The notes: generated by a model from the sequence alone, not told the origin. 64,000 nt of DNA from Dysgonomonas hofstadii (GCF_014196915.1 NZ_JACIEP010000015.1:30058-94057), one strand, 5' to 3'; numbered from the stretch's first letter, positions 10,600 to 19,068 are shown. Made by a program: numbers and translations.

Positions 10600-12360
10600 A
10601 TGAAATTCAACAGTTTAATTAATAAAATCGCCGTAAACAAAAAACTCCAGTTCTGGTTATTTTTTATAATACTGGTACTTCTTACTTTGTATATGGTAAG
10701 TCAGTACCCGCTTCTGGGCAAAGCCAACGGCCACGATTATTCTTTTCATTTAGCACGCTTCGAAGCGCTTATCGAGGCTTTAAAAACAGGAAAATATCCC
10801 ATATATATAAATTACACTATTTTAGATGGATATGGATATATGGAGAAATGCTTTTATTCCGATTTTATACTCGTGCCTTTTGCCATAATTGCCATTTTCT
10901 CCGATACAACAACAGCTTTTCAGATACTTATCATCACAATGACGATACTCTGCGGTATTTTTACATATATGACAGTAAATAAAATCAGTGGGAGTGCCTT
11001 CACTGCGACTATCAGCGCTATCCTGTATACATTCTGTTTGTACAGGCTGCTAGATGTATATCATCGTTTTGCATTCGGAGAAGCTATCTCTTTTACTTTC
11101 ATTCCTATAGTCTTTTGGGGATTATATCATATTGTAAAAGGAGATTACAAGAAGTGGTATATTATTTCTATCGGATTCAGTTTATTGGTCTTTACACATG
11201 TACTTTCCACTTTTCTTACATTTGCAACTATATTGCTGATCCTCATAATAAATTATAAATCGCTCAGGAAAGAACCTAAACGATTAATGTATCTGATACT
11301 GGCTGGTTGCACAACTGTTCTGGTGACATCTTATTATCTTTTCCCAATGTTTGAGCAAATGCTCTCTAATACATTTTACTATAAGACAAATGAAACTATT
11401 TTTCCACGTTATTTCAGGCTTGATAATTTTCAAGTAATAGACGCGTTATTTGGCGGGTTCACCTATCCGAAATTTGACTTTGCCCCACGAATCGGGGCTA
11501 TACTTGGCTTTGGGATATTGATCCGCCTGTTTGTGTGGAAAAAATCAGCTGAAATAAAGATTGCCGACATGGGAGTTCTCATTGGTGTGTTCTATTTGTT
11601 TGTTTCATCATCTTATTTTCCCTGGGAGAAGTTTCCTTTTTATGAATTTTCTTTCATCCAGTTCCCCTGGAGATTGTTTGTATTCGTCTCTTTCTTTTTT
11701 GCAATAGGCATCGGTGTTTATCTTGCTGCCATTATTAAATCCCCGTCACGTTCTCTTGCTGCTGTATTTATTACAGTAATAATCACCACGGCATTGATGT
11801 ACACCGACGGGAAATTATACCGGCAGGAGGTACTTCGGAATAATTTTGAGCGTATCCAAAAACCTATACCAAAAGTTGCTCAGGCCAAGCGCGAAAAAAA
11901 ACCATGGGATATATATACTTATTTCCGCATGGGAAATCTTGAATATGTCCCTTCAAAGGTCCCTTCTCCAGACTATATTAAACAAAGAAAAGACAGTGTT
12001 ATTCCGCTGCATGAGCCAACAACAATCGATAATTTTGAGCGGAACAAAGGAGTTACTTCAGTGAATGTAAAAATAGATGAACCCGACACACTAGAACTCC
12101 CCCTACTGTATTATAAAGGATACACAGCCGCTCTCAACGAAAAAAATATCTCCATAAGCGAAAGCGATAACGGACTTGTAGAAATACCTGTTAACGAATC
12201 GGGGAATATAAAAGTGTATTACGCCGGAACAACTGTACAAAGAGTATCATGGTATATTTCTCTAATATCCATATTAATATTTGTATCCTATATATTGTAT
12301 TCAAGAAAAAGAAAGAATGAGATTCATCAAAAAGACACTGCGCCATCTGGAAGAAAATAA
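10600..12360 (+). CDS. Array copy 6: polytopic membrane protein, PTPS-related/YfhO-like
   Basis: 586 residues, the longest array member. The extra length lies in the outer loop before the C-terminal domain (a Lys-rich stretch around AKREKKPWDIY) and in the C-terminal tail. Motifs: GHDYSFHLARF, DGYGYMEKCFYSDF, RFALGEAISFTFIP and LELPLLYYKGY. The ATG follows the preceding stop by one base; its own 3' end overlaps the next gene by 44 bases. It shares more with copy 7 than with the earlier copies (RFALGEAISFTFIP, FQM/FEQ segments), so the array seems to have grown by several local duplications. Confidence 0.8.
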   Translation: MKFNSLINKIAVNKKLQFWLFFIILVLLTLYMVSQYPLLGKANGHDYSFHLARFEALIEALKTGKYPIYINYTILDGYGYMEKCFYSDFILVPFAIIAIFSDTTTAFQILIITMTILCGIFTYMTVNKISGSAFTATISAILYTFCLYRLLDVYHRFAFGEAISFTFIPIVFWGLYHIVKGDYKKWYIISIGFSLLVFTHVLSTFLTFATILLILIINYKSLRKEPKRLMYLILAGCTTVLVTSYYLFPMFEQMLSNTFYYKTNETIFPRYFRLDNFQVIDALFGGFTYPKFDFAPRIGAILGFGILIRLFVWKKSAEIKIADMGVLIGVFYLFVSSSYFPWEKFPFYEFSFIQFPWRLFVFVSFFFAIGIGVYLAAIIKSPSRSLAAVFITVIITTALMYTDGKLYRQEVLRNNFERIQKPIPKVAQAKREKKPWDIYTYFRMGNLEYVPSKVPSPDYIKQRKDSVIPLHEPTTIDNFERNKGVTSVNVKIDEPDTLELPLLYYKGYTAALNEKNISISESDNGLVEIPVNESGNIKVYYAGTTVQRVSWYISLISILIFVSYILYSRKRKNEIHQKDTAPSGRK

Positions 12361-14005
12361 AAGACTTCAGTACTTTATTTTTGCTGCCATTGTCATTCTT
12401 CTGACTATGCTGATGATGAACGGGTATAATCTTTCCTGCCTGGCACAGGCTCACGATTACCAGTTCCATTATCAACGCTTTGTTGCCCTAATGAATGCAC
12501 TGAAAGAAGGTGCCTTCCCTTATTATACAGATTATGCTGCCGTTGATAATTATGGGTATCTTACAAAGGTCTTCTATTGCGACCTTATCCTGATTTCTTT
12601 CGCTGCCATAGGGTTATTATTTAGCGCAGAGACTGGATTTTACAGCCTGATAATAACAATGACACTTCTATGTGCCTCATTCACCTATATAACGGTATAT
12701 AAGATCTTCAAAAGCAGATTTGCCGCCTTTACCGCTTCTTTGCTGTATACTTTCTGCCTTTACAGGCTGATCGATTTTTTCTACCGTTTTGCATTAGGAG
12801 AGGCCATCTCTTTCACGTTTATCCCTATTGTCTTTCTGGGGTTATATTATATCATATATGGCGACTACCGTAAATGGTATATAATAACAATTGGTTACAG
12901 CCTGCTTATATTTACCCATGTCCTGTCGTCCTTTCTCATGTTCGTAACCATGCTTTTATTGCTTCTTGTGGGGGCAAGAAGGCTGATAAAAGAACCCAAG
13001 CGAATTTTGTCGTTGATAATCGCCGGCCTGGCGACAATCGTGATAACATCATACTATTTGTTCCCCATGCTGGAACAGATATGGAATAGTTCGTTCTATT
13101 TCAGCACATCAGAAGAAATAGTAGCTCATTGGAACAGGCTGAGACCCGACCAGATGATTATTGCCCTGCTGGGAGGATTTTTACAGAAGACAAATGGGTT
13201 TATCCCGGCAATAGGAGCAATACTAACTATCGGAATTTTTTTGAGGATTTTTGTAAAGGAAAAAGCTGATACACTCCGGAAAGCCGATATAGGCGTAATC
13301 ATCGGAATCTTTTACATATGGGGCGCATCATGGCTTTTCCCATGGGGTACACAGCCGTTTCATTCATTCTCATTCATCCAGTTTCCCTGGCGGCTCTTTG
13401 AGTTCACCTCTTACTTTTTCGCCGTTGGAATCGGGGTTTACCTGTCCTTCCTTATCAAGTCGAAAGGACATAGGCTGATCGCATTTTCCACAATTACAGG
13501 GTTAATCGTGCTGATGATGTTTTTCGACGGCAAATTATACGACTATATTATTTGTAATAATAATAGCTATACATTCGAGATCGTCTCGGATGGCTATGGA
13601 ATGGGTTCTTTGGAGTATATTCCTTCGAGAGTACCCGACAGAGGCTATATGAAAGAACGGGGCGACAGCATAGGAAAGAAAAATGATGACACCCGGATCG
13701 AAAACTTTGTAAGGAATAAAAGCATCACCAGCCTAAAAGTAGAGGTGCAGCAACCCGATTCTATCGAGCTTCCTTTATTTTATTACAAAGGGTATACAGC
13801 AGAACTAAACGGACAACAAATCCCTGTCACTCACAGTCTTTTAGGACTTGTACAAATCCCTGCAGAAAAACCGGGCGATATAAAAGTGTATTATACAGGG
13901 ACTACTGTTCAAAAAATTTCGTGGTACACAACTATTATGAGTATCTTTTCGTTATGTATTTATATCTTTGCAAATAGAAGAAAACGTTTATCTAAAGAAA
14001 AGTAA
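12317..14005 (+). CDS. Array copy 7: polytopic membrane protein, PTPS-related/YfhO-like
   Basis: 562 residues from the ATG at 12317 (MRFIKKTLRHLEENKR). An upstream ATG at 12281 in the same frame would add 12 residues but lies deep inside the preceding gene, so the later start, with a purine-rich stretch before it, is preferred. The first-loop motif is AHDYQFHYQRF, the second DNYGYLTKVFYCDL, where the first Gly of GYGY is replaced. RFALGEAISFTF and the C-terminal LELPLFYYKGYTAELNGQ-like domain (here IELPLFYYKGY) are kept. The array ends here; the next small membrane gene starts two bases after the stop. Confidence 0.8.
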   Translation: MRFIKKTLRHLEENKRLQYFIFAAIVILLTMLMMNGYNLSCLAQAHDYQFHYQRFVALMNALKEGAFPYYTDYAAVDNYGYLTKVFYCDLILISFAAIGLLFSAETGFYSLIITMTLLCASFTYITVYKIFKSRFAAFTASLLYTFCLYRLIDFFYRFALGEAISFTFIPIVFLGLYYIIYGDYRKWYIITIGYSLLIFTHVLSSFLMFVTMLLLLLVGARRLIKEPKRILSLIIAGLATIVITSYYLFPMLEQIWNSSFYFSTSEEIVAHWNRLRPDQMIIALLGGFLQKTNGFIPAIGAILTIGIFLRIFVKEKADTLRKADIGVIIGIFYIWGASWLFPWGTQPFHSFSFIQFPWRLFEFTSYFFAVGIGVYLSFLIKSKGHRLIAFSTITGLIVLMMFFDGKLYDYIICNNNSYTFEIVSDGYGMGSLEYIPSRVPDRGYMKERGDSIGKKNDDTRIENFVRNKSITSLKVEVQQPDSIELPLFYYKGYTAELNGQQIPVTHSLLGLVQIPAEKPGDIKVYYTGTTVQKISWYTTIMSIFSLCIYIFANRRKRLSKEK

Positions 14006-14007
14006 CA

Positions 14008-14220
14008 ATGAATCAAATCTCAAACATCGATTACATATATCCTGTCTTCATGCTTTTGTTCGGGCTGTTTATGATCTTCAGTCCGGGAACATTCATCCGC
14101 AAGGTAGGGTATAACGAAGAACGTACCAAAGCCGAGAAATGGCTTAAATGGACAGGAATAGGACTTTGCGTATTCGCACCGTTGCTTGCCGGATTCTTTT
14201 ATTACAAGATGAATGCTTGA
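14008..14220 (+). CDS. Small two-helix membrane protein
   Basis: 70 residues with two hydrophobic segments (about residues 9-26 and 48-66) separated by a charged loop (RKVGYNEERTKAEKWLK). It begins two bases after the last array gene and overlaps the next gene by eight bases, so it is part of the same transcript and is very likely translated. I do not recognise a named family with confidence. It might be an accessory subunit for a neighbouring membrane protein, but this is only suggested by position. Confidence 0.65.
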   Translation: MNQISNIDYIYPVFMLLFGLFMIFSPGTFIRKVGYNEERTKAEKWLKWTGIGLCVFAPLLAGFFYYKMNA

Positions 14221-14656
14221 CGGATTTGTAGAATACGGGTATATCGGCCTATTTCTGGCTTCTTTTCTTGCGGCTACTATCCTTCCGTTTGGCTCCGAAT
14301 TCGTCTTTGCCGGATTGCTGGCAATGGGTATGAATGCCTGGGGCTGTGTCATAGTTGCTTCGGTAGGTAACTGGCTGGGCGGAATGACAAACTACTATCT
14401 CGGGCGTCTGGGTAAAATAGAATGGATAGAAAAATACCTGAAAGTCGATAAAGCCAAAATAGATAAAATGCAACACTGGCTGGAAGGAAAAGGAGCTATT
14501 ATGGCCTTTTTCAGCTTTATGCCGGTTGTAGGCGATATCATTGCACTGGCATTAGGCTATATGCGGTCAAACGTTTATATAGTGAACGTCGCCATGTTTC
14601 TGGGAAAATTCGCCCGCTATGTTCTCATTATGTACGGGGTCAACTGGATTATTTAG
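14213..14656 (+). CDS. YqaA-type small integral membrane protein (VTT/DedA-like)
   Basis: 147 residues matching the YqaA/SNARE-associated layout: a hydrophobic N-terminus, the conserved LPFGSEFVFAGLL stretch, then GNWLGGMTNYYLGR and the FMPVVGDIIALALG segment with Pro and Gly in the membrane re-entry region. Relatives in the wider DedA/VTT group handle lipid flipping or membrane homeostasis. YqaA itself is uncharacterised, so no reaction is claimed. The ATG at 14213 lies inside the preceding gene's last codons. Location directly after the membrane-protein array suggests a shared envelope role. Confidence 0.8.
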   Translation: MLDGFVEYGYIGLFLASFLAATILPFGSEFVFAGLLAMGMNAWGCVIVASVGNWLGGMTNYYLGRLGKIEWIEKYLKVDKAKIDKMQHWLEGKGAIMAFFSFMPVVGDIIALALGYMRSNVYIVNVAMFLGKFARYVLIMYGVNWII

Positions 14657-14661
14657 ACTTT

Positions 14662-15293
14662 ATGAAACATCTGCTGACAGTCTCCATCCTGTTATTAACT
14701 CTCTTTTCATGCAAAGAAAAGCAGGGAATAGAAATAAGATGGACCGACAATCTGGAAGGCGATTTCTCTTTTACACAAGAATGGAGTTATCCCGAAAATG
14801 TTTTCCTGAACGAATACGGAGAGTTGGTCTGCAACGGTTTGTGTGATACCATTTTAGATAAAATGCGCGATGAAAACGGGCGTATCATCAAAGATTCAAT
14901 CACACACTATTATCAGTTGTTAGATACTACACATCATTATTATACATTGCATAGCGAGGCTCACGCCCACGAATGGGCAGGAACAAATTATGCAGAAGCA
15001 TACAAAGGGAAAACGATACAATAGAATGCTATACATTGTATAATGTAGCAACACATTCGAGCCTGCTACTGAAGATCATTGGCAACAAATGTTTCCCCTC
15101 TATAGAGTTGAACAGCATACGCACAGGTCTGGAATACTTTAAAGGAAAAGGTGGTGAAATCAAAATAGATAAGTCCTTATTTGAAAAAGGAATATTAAAG
15201 GCTGAATTCGATCTTGATTTTGCTCATCCCGATAACGATAGTATTCCCATGTGGTGGAAAGGAAAGATATATACAAAGATAAATACTGAGTAA
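14662..15293 (+). pseudogene. Lipoprotein of unknown function, split by a frameshift
   Basis: The first frame (14662 to a TAG ending at 15024) starts with a clear lipoprotein signal, MKHLLTV...LFSCKEK. The second frame continues to 15293 with globular-looking sequence and no sensible start of its own. Reading across the A-run at 15010-15013 with one extra A gives a continuous product of about 209 residues, with YKGK joined to NDTIECYTLYN. The simplest reading is a one-base contraction of the A-run, either a mutation or a homopolymer sequencing error. A programmed -1 shift is less likely because no proper slippery heptamer is present. Family unknown. It follows the YqaA-type gene by five bases. 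Confidence 0.65.
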
Positions 15294-15300
15294 AAAAATC

Positions 15301-15693
15301 TCACCCCATAATTAATTCGACATTAGGATGCTCGCTAATGATCTCCATCACAATTTCAAAATAGGTTTTACCCACACCGTTTTCTAATTCCGCCAGTTTT
15401 TCCGCCACAAAGTCAGAATTAAACACAGTGGGAGATTTCAATTTCTCTTCATAATAATTTTTTGTAACTTCCAATCCTAAATCTTCCCTGCTCTTATCCA
15501 TATTCTTCCAAAACAGACGGACATTCTCGTTTCCGTTGATTTCGCCATATCCACCATAAAACATATCGTTAAGTGCATCCAGGCTCTGTCCCAGTTTCCA
15601 GTCTGTATTCGCCATAAATACACGGTTTATCTCTTCATAGAAAGCGGGAATGTCATGTATGTTGTTCCCGTCGATGAGTATTGTTTTTGTCAT
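15301..15693 (-). CDS. Barstar-like ribonuclease inhibitor family protein
   Basis: 130 residues. The N-terminus (ILIDGNNIHDIPAFYEEINRVF) and the following GQSLDALNDMFYGGYGE match the barstar fold, where an Asp/Glu-rich helix and loop plug the active site of a barnase-type RNase. The C-terminal half extends beyond the classic 90-residue barstar. No barnase-like toxin gene is adjacent on either strand, so this is an orphan immunity-type gene. It is convergent with the preceding lipoprotein gene (seven bases between stops), and its upstream region is filled by a dispersed repeat. Family assignment is good; partner unknown. Confidence 0.85.
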   Translation of the reverse strand: MTKTILIDGNNIHDIPAFYEEINRVFMANTDWKLGQSLDALNDMFYGGYGEINGNENVRLFWKNMDKSREDLGLEVTKNYYEEKLKSPTVFNSDFVAEKLAELENGVGKTYFEIVMEIISEHPNVELIMG

Positions 15694-15772
15694 AGGTTTA
15701 CTTTTTTATGATTAATGTGAATCAGTGTTAGATTTAATCGTCCAATTTCACTAACGCGCCTGCCGGCTTGTT

Positions 15773-16026
15773 TTCTTAACTTTTGTCTTGATACAAAAGT
15801 TACAAAAAATCAAGGCTGCATTCCCCGGTGGCATTCGTCCGCAGTGCGGGGCACCCGTCAGGCGAAAGGGGCGTGAAACCAAATACTGTTTGAGCCGTAG
15901 GCGAGTTTATTTGGTTTAGTCCCTAAGCCTGTAACGGGTCGCATGAAGGATGAGCCACCAAAGAGTTTTTGCATTCTTTTGGGGATTTGGCCAAAAGAAT
16001 GACAAGCAATCTTTGATTGCGCGTAG
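15773..16026 (+). repeat. Dispersed structured repeat A, copy 1 (plus orientation)
   Basis: This element fills most of the 457-base gap 15694-16150. It begins with a stem around ACTTTTGT/ACAAAAGT and holds three further hairpins: arms 15876-15885 and 15908-15917 (AAACCAAATA/TATTTGGTTT), 15972-15982 and 15991-16001 (CATTCTTTTGG/CCAAAAGAATG), and 16006-16011 with 16015-16020 (GCAATC/GATTGC). The same module order recurs reversed at 26484-26680 and partly at 26734-26900. Stem sequences differ between copies while pairing is kept. No coding frame is convincing. Confidence 0.85.
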
Positions 16027-16150
16027 TAAAAAATAAATGAACATATATTTTATACCACAAATTGGCACAATTATTGATTTTACTTAAAAAGTAAACATGC
16101 TCTTAATAATATTGTTTAATTTCGTACTCATAAAAATCTGAATATAAAAG

Positions 16151-16930
16151 ATGTCAACAATACTCTTTCACGAAATAGTTTTTGGCCCCATCCACAGCCG
16201 CAGACTGGGCACATCGTTGGGGATGAACCTCCTTCCCTACGACGGAAAACTGTGCTCGTTCGACTGCATCTATTGCGAATGCGGGTATAATAAAGATTTC
16301 AGGACCAAGACCAAGCTACCCGACAGGGAAAACGTGAAGGCGGCGCTGGAAGATAAACTTATACAATTGCAACAGGAAGAGACTAATATAGACGTCATTA
16401 CCTTTGCAGGAAATGGCGAACCGACTATGCATCCGCAATTTGCCGGAATTATCGACGATACGATAGAACTACGGGATAAATATTTTCCCAAAGCCAAGAT
16501 CAGTGTACTATCCAATGCCATGCATATCGACAAGGAAAAAGTATTTGAAACACTGAAAAAAGTAGATAATAATATACTGAAACTCGATTCGGCAATTATC
16601 GCCACAGCCCGCCTGATCGACCGCCCCAACGCGCCATCGTATAGTATAGAAAAGCAGATTGAACTGTTCAAACGTTTCAACGGTAATTTTATTATGCAAA
16701 CCATGTTCGTTACAGGGTCGCACAATGGAAAGACAGTGGACAACACCACCGACGAAGAAATTTCAGCATGGCTGGAAGCCGTAAAAATGACTAACCCTCG
16801 CGAAGTAATGATTTACACCATCGACCGCGAAACACCCGAAAAGAACCTTGAAAAAGTCCCGGTGGAAAAACTGCGGGAAATAGGCAAAAAAGTCGAAGAA
16901 TTGGGGATAAAAGTGAATATTGCAGGATGA
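16151..16930 (+). CDS. Radical SAM protein
   Basis: 259 residues. The CxxxCxxC iron-sulfur/SAM motif is CSFDCIYC (Cys35, Cys39, Cys42), followed by FAGNGEPTMHP, the usual glycine-rich SAM-binding strand, and SVLSNAM. The short core with a FGPIHSRRLGTSLG leader and LLPYDGKLC is typical of a small, uncharacterised radical SAM group related to MoaA-like cores. No second cluster-binding Cys set is seen at the C-terminus, so a SPASM domain and an anSME role for the sulfatase further along are unlikely. It stands alone between repeat A and a hairpin repeat. Reaction unknown. Confidence 0.88.
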   Translation: MSTILFHEIVFGPIHSRRLGTSLGMNLLPYDGKLCSFDCIYCECGYNKDFRTKTKLPDRENVKAALEDKLIQLQQEETNIDVITFAGNGEPTMHPQFAGIIDDTIELRDKYFPKAKISVLSNAMHIDKEKVFETLKKVDNNILKLDSAIIATARLIDRPNAPSYSIEKQIELFKRFNGNFIMQTMFVTGSHNGKTVDNTTDEEISAWLEAVKMTNPREVMIYTIDRETPEKNLEKVPVEKLREIGKKVEELGIKVNIAG

Positions 16931-16943
16931 ATAAGATTTCAAG

Positions 16944-16999
16944 ATTTCAGGTTTCAAAATTTCACGATTGGATAGTTCTCCAATCTTGAAACTTGAAAT
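16944..16999. repeat. Imperfect inverted repeat in the intergenic gap
   Basis: Arms 16944-16961 (ATTTCAGGTTTCAAAATT) and 16982-16999 are complementary at 16 of 18 positions, with a 20-base loop. The element fills the 87-base gap between the radical SAM gene and the reductase gene. It could end transcription of the former, although the tract after the second arm is A/T mixed and not a clean T-run. Such TTTCA-rich palindromes are also common dispersed repeats in Bacteroidota. Confidence 0.6.
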
Positions 17000-17017
17000 T
17001 TTTAAATGTAAAAAATT

Positions 17018-17569
17018 ATGACAACAATCGTTTTTGCCCATCCATGGCATGGTAGTTTTAATAAGGCGATACTGGATGTGATAACAACAAAGTTTGAGAA
17101 AGAGAACAAGCCTTATCATGTGATCGACCTGAACAAAGACAAGTTCAATCCCGTATTCACCGAAGAAGAACTGGCAGTCTACAATCAGGGAAAAGCCCTC
17201 GATCCGCTTATCACCCGATATCAGCAGATGATAAAAGAATCGGATGAAATGATATTTATTTTCCCCAACTGGTGGAACACTATGCCTGCCATCCTGAAAG
17301 GGTTCTTTGATAAAGTGTTGCTCAAAGATTTCGCTTTCAATTACGAAGGGGGTTTCAATGCCTTGCTGGATATAAACAAGTCGACGGTCATCACCACATC
17401 CGAACATCCGAGTCCTAACTTTAAAAATGTGATAGAAAACGGTTTCATCGGCGATATGCTCAATCCTGTGGGTATACGTAATGCTGTATGGCTGAGTTGC
17501 GAAGGCACATCAAAAGGGACGAGTGAACAACGGCAAGAGTTCTTGAGAAAAGTCGAAGAAACAGTGTGA
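17018..17569 (+). CDS. NAD(P)H-dependent oxidoreductase, flavodoxin-fold (quinone reductase type)
   Basis: 183 residues of the flavodoxin-like fold. The N-terminal strand and loop TTIVFAHPWHGSFN bind the FMN/FAD phosphate. FPNWWNTMPAILKGFFDKV is the hallmark of the MdaB/KefF/NQO group. Family members reduce quinones or azo compounds with NAD(P)H by two-electron transfer, in the cytosol and usually as dimers. Length is slightly below the 190-200 typical of the family but complete. Monocistronic by position; a lipoprotein gene with its own promoter follows. Physiological substrate cannot be inferred. Confidence 0.9.
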   Translation: MTTIVFAHPWHGSFNKAILDVITTKFEKENKPYHVIDLNKDKFNPVFTEEELAVYNQGKALDPLITRYQQMIKESDEMIFIFPNWWNTMPAILKGFFDKVLLKDFAFNYEGGFNALLDINKSTVITTSEHPSPNFKNVIENGFIGDMLNPVGIRNAVWLSCEGTSKGTSEQRQEFLRKVEETV

Positions 17570-17595
17570 CAAAAGCAAAATAAAAAGTGTTTGAT

Positions 17596-17626
17596 TTTGA
17601 TTAGTTAACAATTCTATATAGTTTTG
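17596..17626 (+). promoter_or_regulatory. Bacteroidota-type promoter for the lipoprotein gene at 17647
   Basis: A TTTG at 17596-17599, a 19-base spacer and TAGTTTTG at 17619-17626 match the Bacteroidales sigma-70 pattern TTTG-N19/20-TAnnTTTG. The start codon lies 20 bases downstream, giving a very short leader. Confidence 0.6.
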
Positions 17627-17646
17627 TATCAAAACCGTAGAGCCTT

Positions 17647-18006
17647 ATGAAAAAGTTAGCTATTTTATCAGTACTCTTATTCTCCATTTTTATATTATCC
17701 TGTTCGTCTGATGACGAAAAAGTAAATTACCTCGATAATTCCCTTATTGCAGGCAAATGGTATTATGTAAACGGAACCGATTCCACCACTTATATCTTTG
17801 AGAACAATCAAGGCTCTGTGAAAGTGAATGACAGGATTTCACTGGCCGAAAGCGAAAACTTATCGTATGGTTCGTATAAAATCACTGTAGACGCTATATT
17901 TTTTGATGATTATCCTAATTCGGGATTGCTATATAAAGTAAACAACAACACCTTGTCGATATATCAGAATAACGACAAGGCGTGGGTAAATTATACTAAA
18001 AAGTAG
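17647..18006 (+). CDS. Small lipoprotein, lipocalin-like
   Basis: 119 residues. The signal peptide ends in a clear lipobox, FILSC, at residues 15-19 and is followed by Ser-Ser-Asp-Asp-Glu. An SDD/SDE stretch after the Cys resembles the export signal that sends Bacteroidales lipoproteins to the cell surface. The mature part is beta-rich (GKWYYVNGTDSTTYIFENNQG), like the lipocalin-type single-domain proteins common in this phylum. It has its own promoter and is convergent with the next gene. Role unknown. Confidence 0.75.
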   Translation: MKKLAILSVLLFSIFILSCSSDDEKVNYLDNSLIAGKWYYVNGTDSTTYIFENNQGSVKVNDRISLAESENLSYGSYKITVDAIFFDDYPNSGLLYKVNNNTLSIYQNNDKAWVNYTKK

Positions 18007-18018
18007 TTATCCGGCAGC

Positions 18019-18381
18019 TTATTTCACTTTATGTTTACTGCGCCTGCGATCGTCGTACGACGATATCATCCAGAACATGCCACAAACCGATGCTATCAGA
18101 ATTACGGGCAGGAAGAATAATACCGATTCCAGGGCGCCTGTACCTCCCATGAAATAAACGCCCAGTCCAACCACTACTATAAGCGCGTACATAACACCGA
18201 ATATAGAGAACATATTCCCTATCTGCGGATTACTCACGGCTTTCTTTTTACGGGAAAAGGCCGCTTCGGTCTGTATCTGCTGCATGATCCTGAATTTAAG
18301 GTTCTCGCCGGCTTTCATCTTAGTTCCGGAAAGTATTTCCTTAAACAAGGCGTCTTCTTTATTTATTTCTTTTTTATTCAT
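18019..18381 (-). CDS. Small membrane protein downstream of an ECF sigma gene
   Basis: 120 residues from the ATG at 18381 (MNKKEINKEDALFKEIL). A longer frame from 18417 would start inside the palindromic repeat and is not favoured. The first 70 residues are charged and cytoplasmic-looking; two hydrophobic helices follow (about 55-75 and 85-105) and the end is basic (DDRRRSKHK). The arrangement of a short cytosolic part plus membrane anchor downstream of a sigma factor suggests an anti-sigma-like role, but no ZAS motif is visible. A repeat of about 95 bases separates it from the sigma gene. Confidence 0.65.
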   Translation of the reverse strand: MNKKEINKEDALFKEILSGTKMKAGENLKFRIMQQIQTEAAFSRKKKAVSNPQIGNMFSIFGVMYALIVVVGLGVYFMGGTGALESVLFFLPVILIASVCGMFWMISSYDDRRRSKHKVK

Positions 18382-18409
18382 ATTCAAATATATAAAATTA
18401 TTAGTATAC

Positions 18410-18503
18410 TTTGTCATCCTGGGAGAAACGAAGGATCTCTATGGGATGTTTGCCTCGCTTTCGCATCGGCGATTTGCAATTCACTTTCGTTCAACATGAC
18501 AAA
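18410..18503. repeat. Palindromic repeat B, copy 1
   Basis: It begins TTTGTCATCCTGGGAGAAAC and ends with the complementary CATGACAAA, with GAAGGATCT in one arm and TTTCGTTCAACATGAC in the other. Four more copies lie at 29392-29454, 32939-33012, 35807-35878 and 35975-36048, all between genes. The inner part differs between copies while the outer arms stay complementary. A similar TTTGTCAT...ATGACAAA repeat is widespread in Bacteroidota intergenic DNA. Confidence 0.85.
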
Positions 18504-18522
18504 TTTATCCATTATTACTAAT

Positions 18523-19068
18523 CTAAATCCTCATTTGCTGGCTGGCTATCTCGGCGAATCGCTTCCGTGCCCTGTGTAACTTCACTTTTACATTCGCTTC
18601 GGTCAGATTGGTTATTACCGCAATATCCTTTACCGGATTGTCTTCAAGATAGTAAAGGGTAAGCAAAACACTCTCGTCTTTCGGCATCATATCGAGCGTC
18701 TTGTTAATCATCTCGTTCCGCTCGTTCTCCTCTATCTGGGTCATAGTGTCCATATCCGAGTAATAAGCGGTATCAGCCATCTTGTAATCTTCAAATTCAG
18801 TATTGCGCCCCACCCCTCTGGTTTCGGTAATGGCCGTATTGTAAACAATGCGGTAAAACCATGTGGAGAATTTACTATCCGACCTGAATGTTTCTAAATT
18901 GTGAAAGGCTTTTACAAACGCATTTTGTACAATGTCTTCCGCATCCTGTTTGTTACCACAGACACGATAGGCTATGGTGATAGCCATATCCTGATAAGTA
19001 TCGACAAAATAGCCGAAGGCGGATGTATCCCCCTTCAGCACTTTGCGTATCTGTAGCTTTTCGTCCAT
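18523..19068 (-). CDS. ECF-type RNA polymerase sigma factor
   Basis: 181 residues with sigma region 2 (AFGYFVDTYQDMAITIAYRV, then DAEDIVQNAFVKAF and FSTWFYRIVYN) and region 4 (ESVLLTLYYLEDNPVKDIA with the helix-turn-helix ANVKVKLHRARKRF). This is an extracytoplasmic-function sigma factor that redirects RNA polymerase. Its start overlaps the stop of the upstream membrane gene as TAATG, so the two are translationally coupled. A further small membrane gene lies downstream. The stimulus is unknown. Confidence 0.94.
   Translation of the reverse strand: MDEKLQIRKVLKGDTSAFGYFVDTYQDMAITIAYRVCGNKQDAEDIVQNAFVKAFHNLETFRSDSKFSTWFYRIVYNTAITETRGVGRNTEFEDYKMADTAYYSDMDTMTQIEENERNEMINKTLDMMPKDESVLLTLYYLEDNPVKDIAVITNLTEANVKVKLHRARKRFAEIASQQMRI

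Noticed and set aside
15001..15024. Programmed -1 ribosomal frameshift in the lipoprotein gene
   Set aside because: The A-run context does not form an X-XXY-YYZ heptamer in the upstream frame and no downstream stem is obvious; a one-base contraction is simpler.
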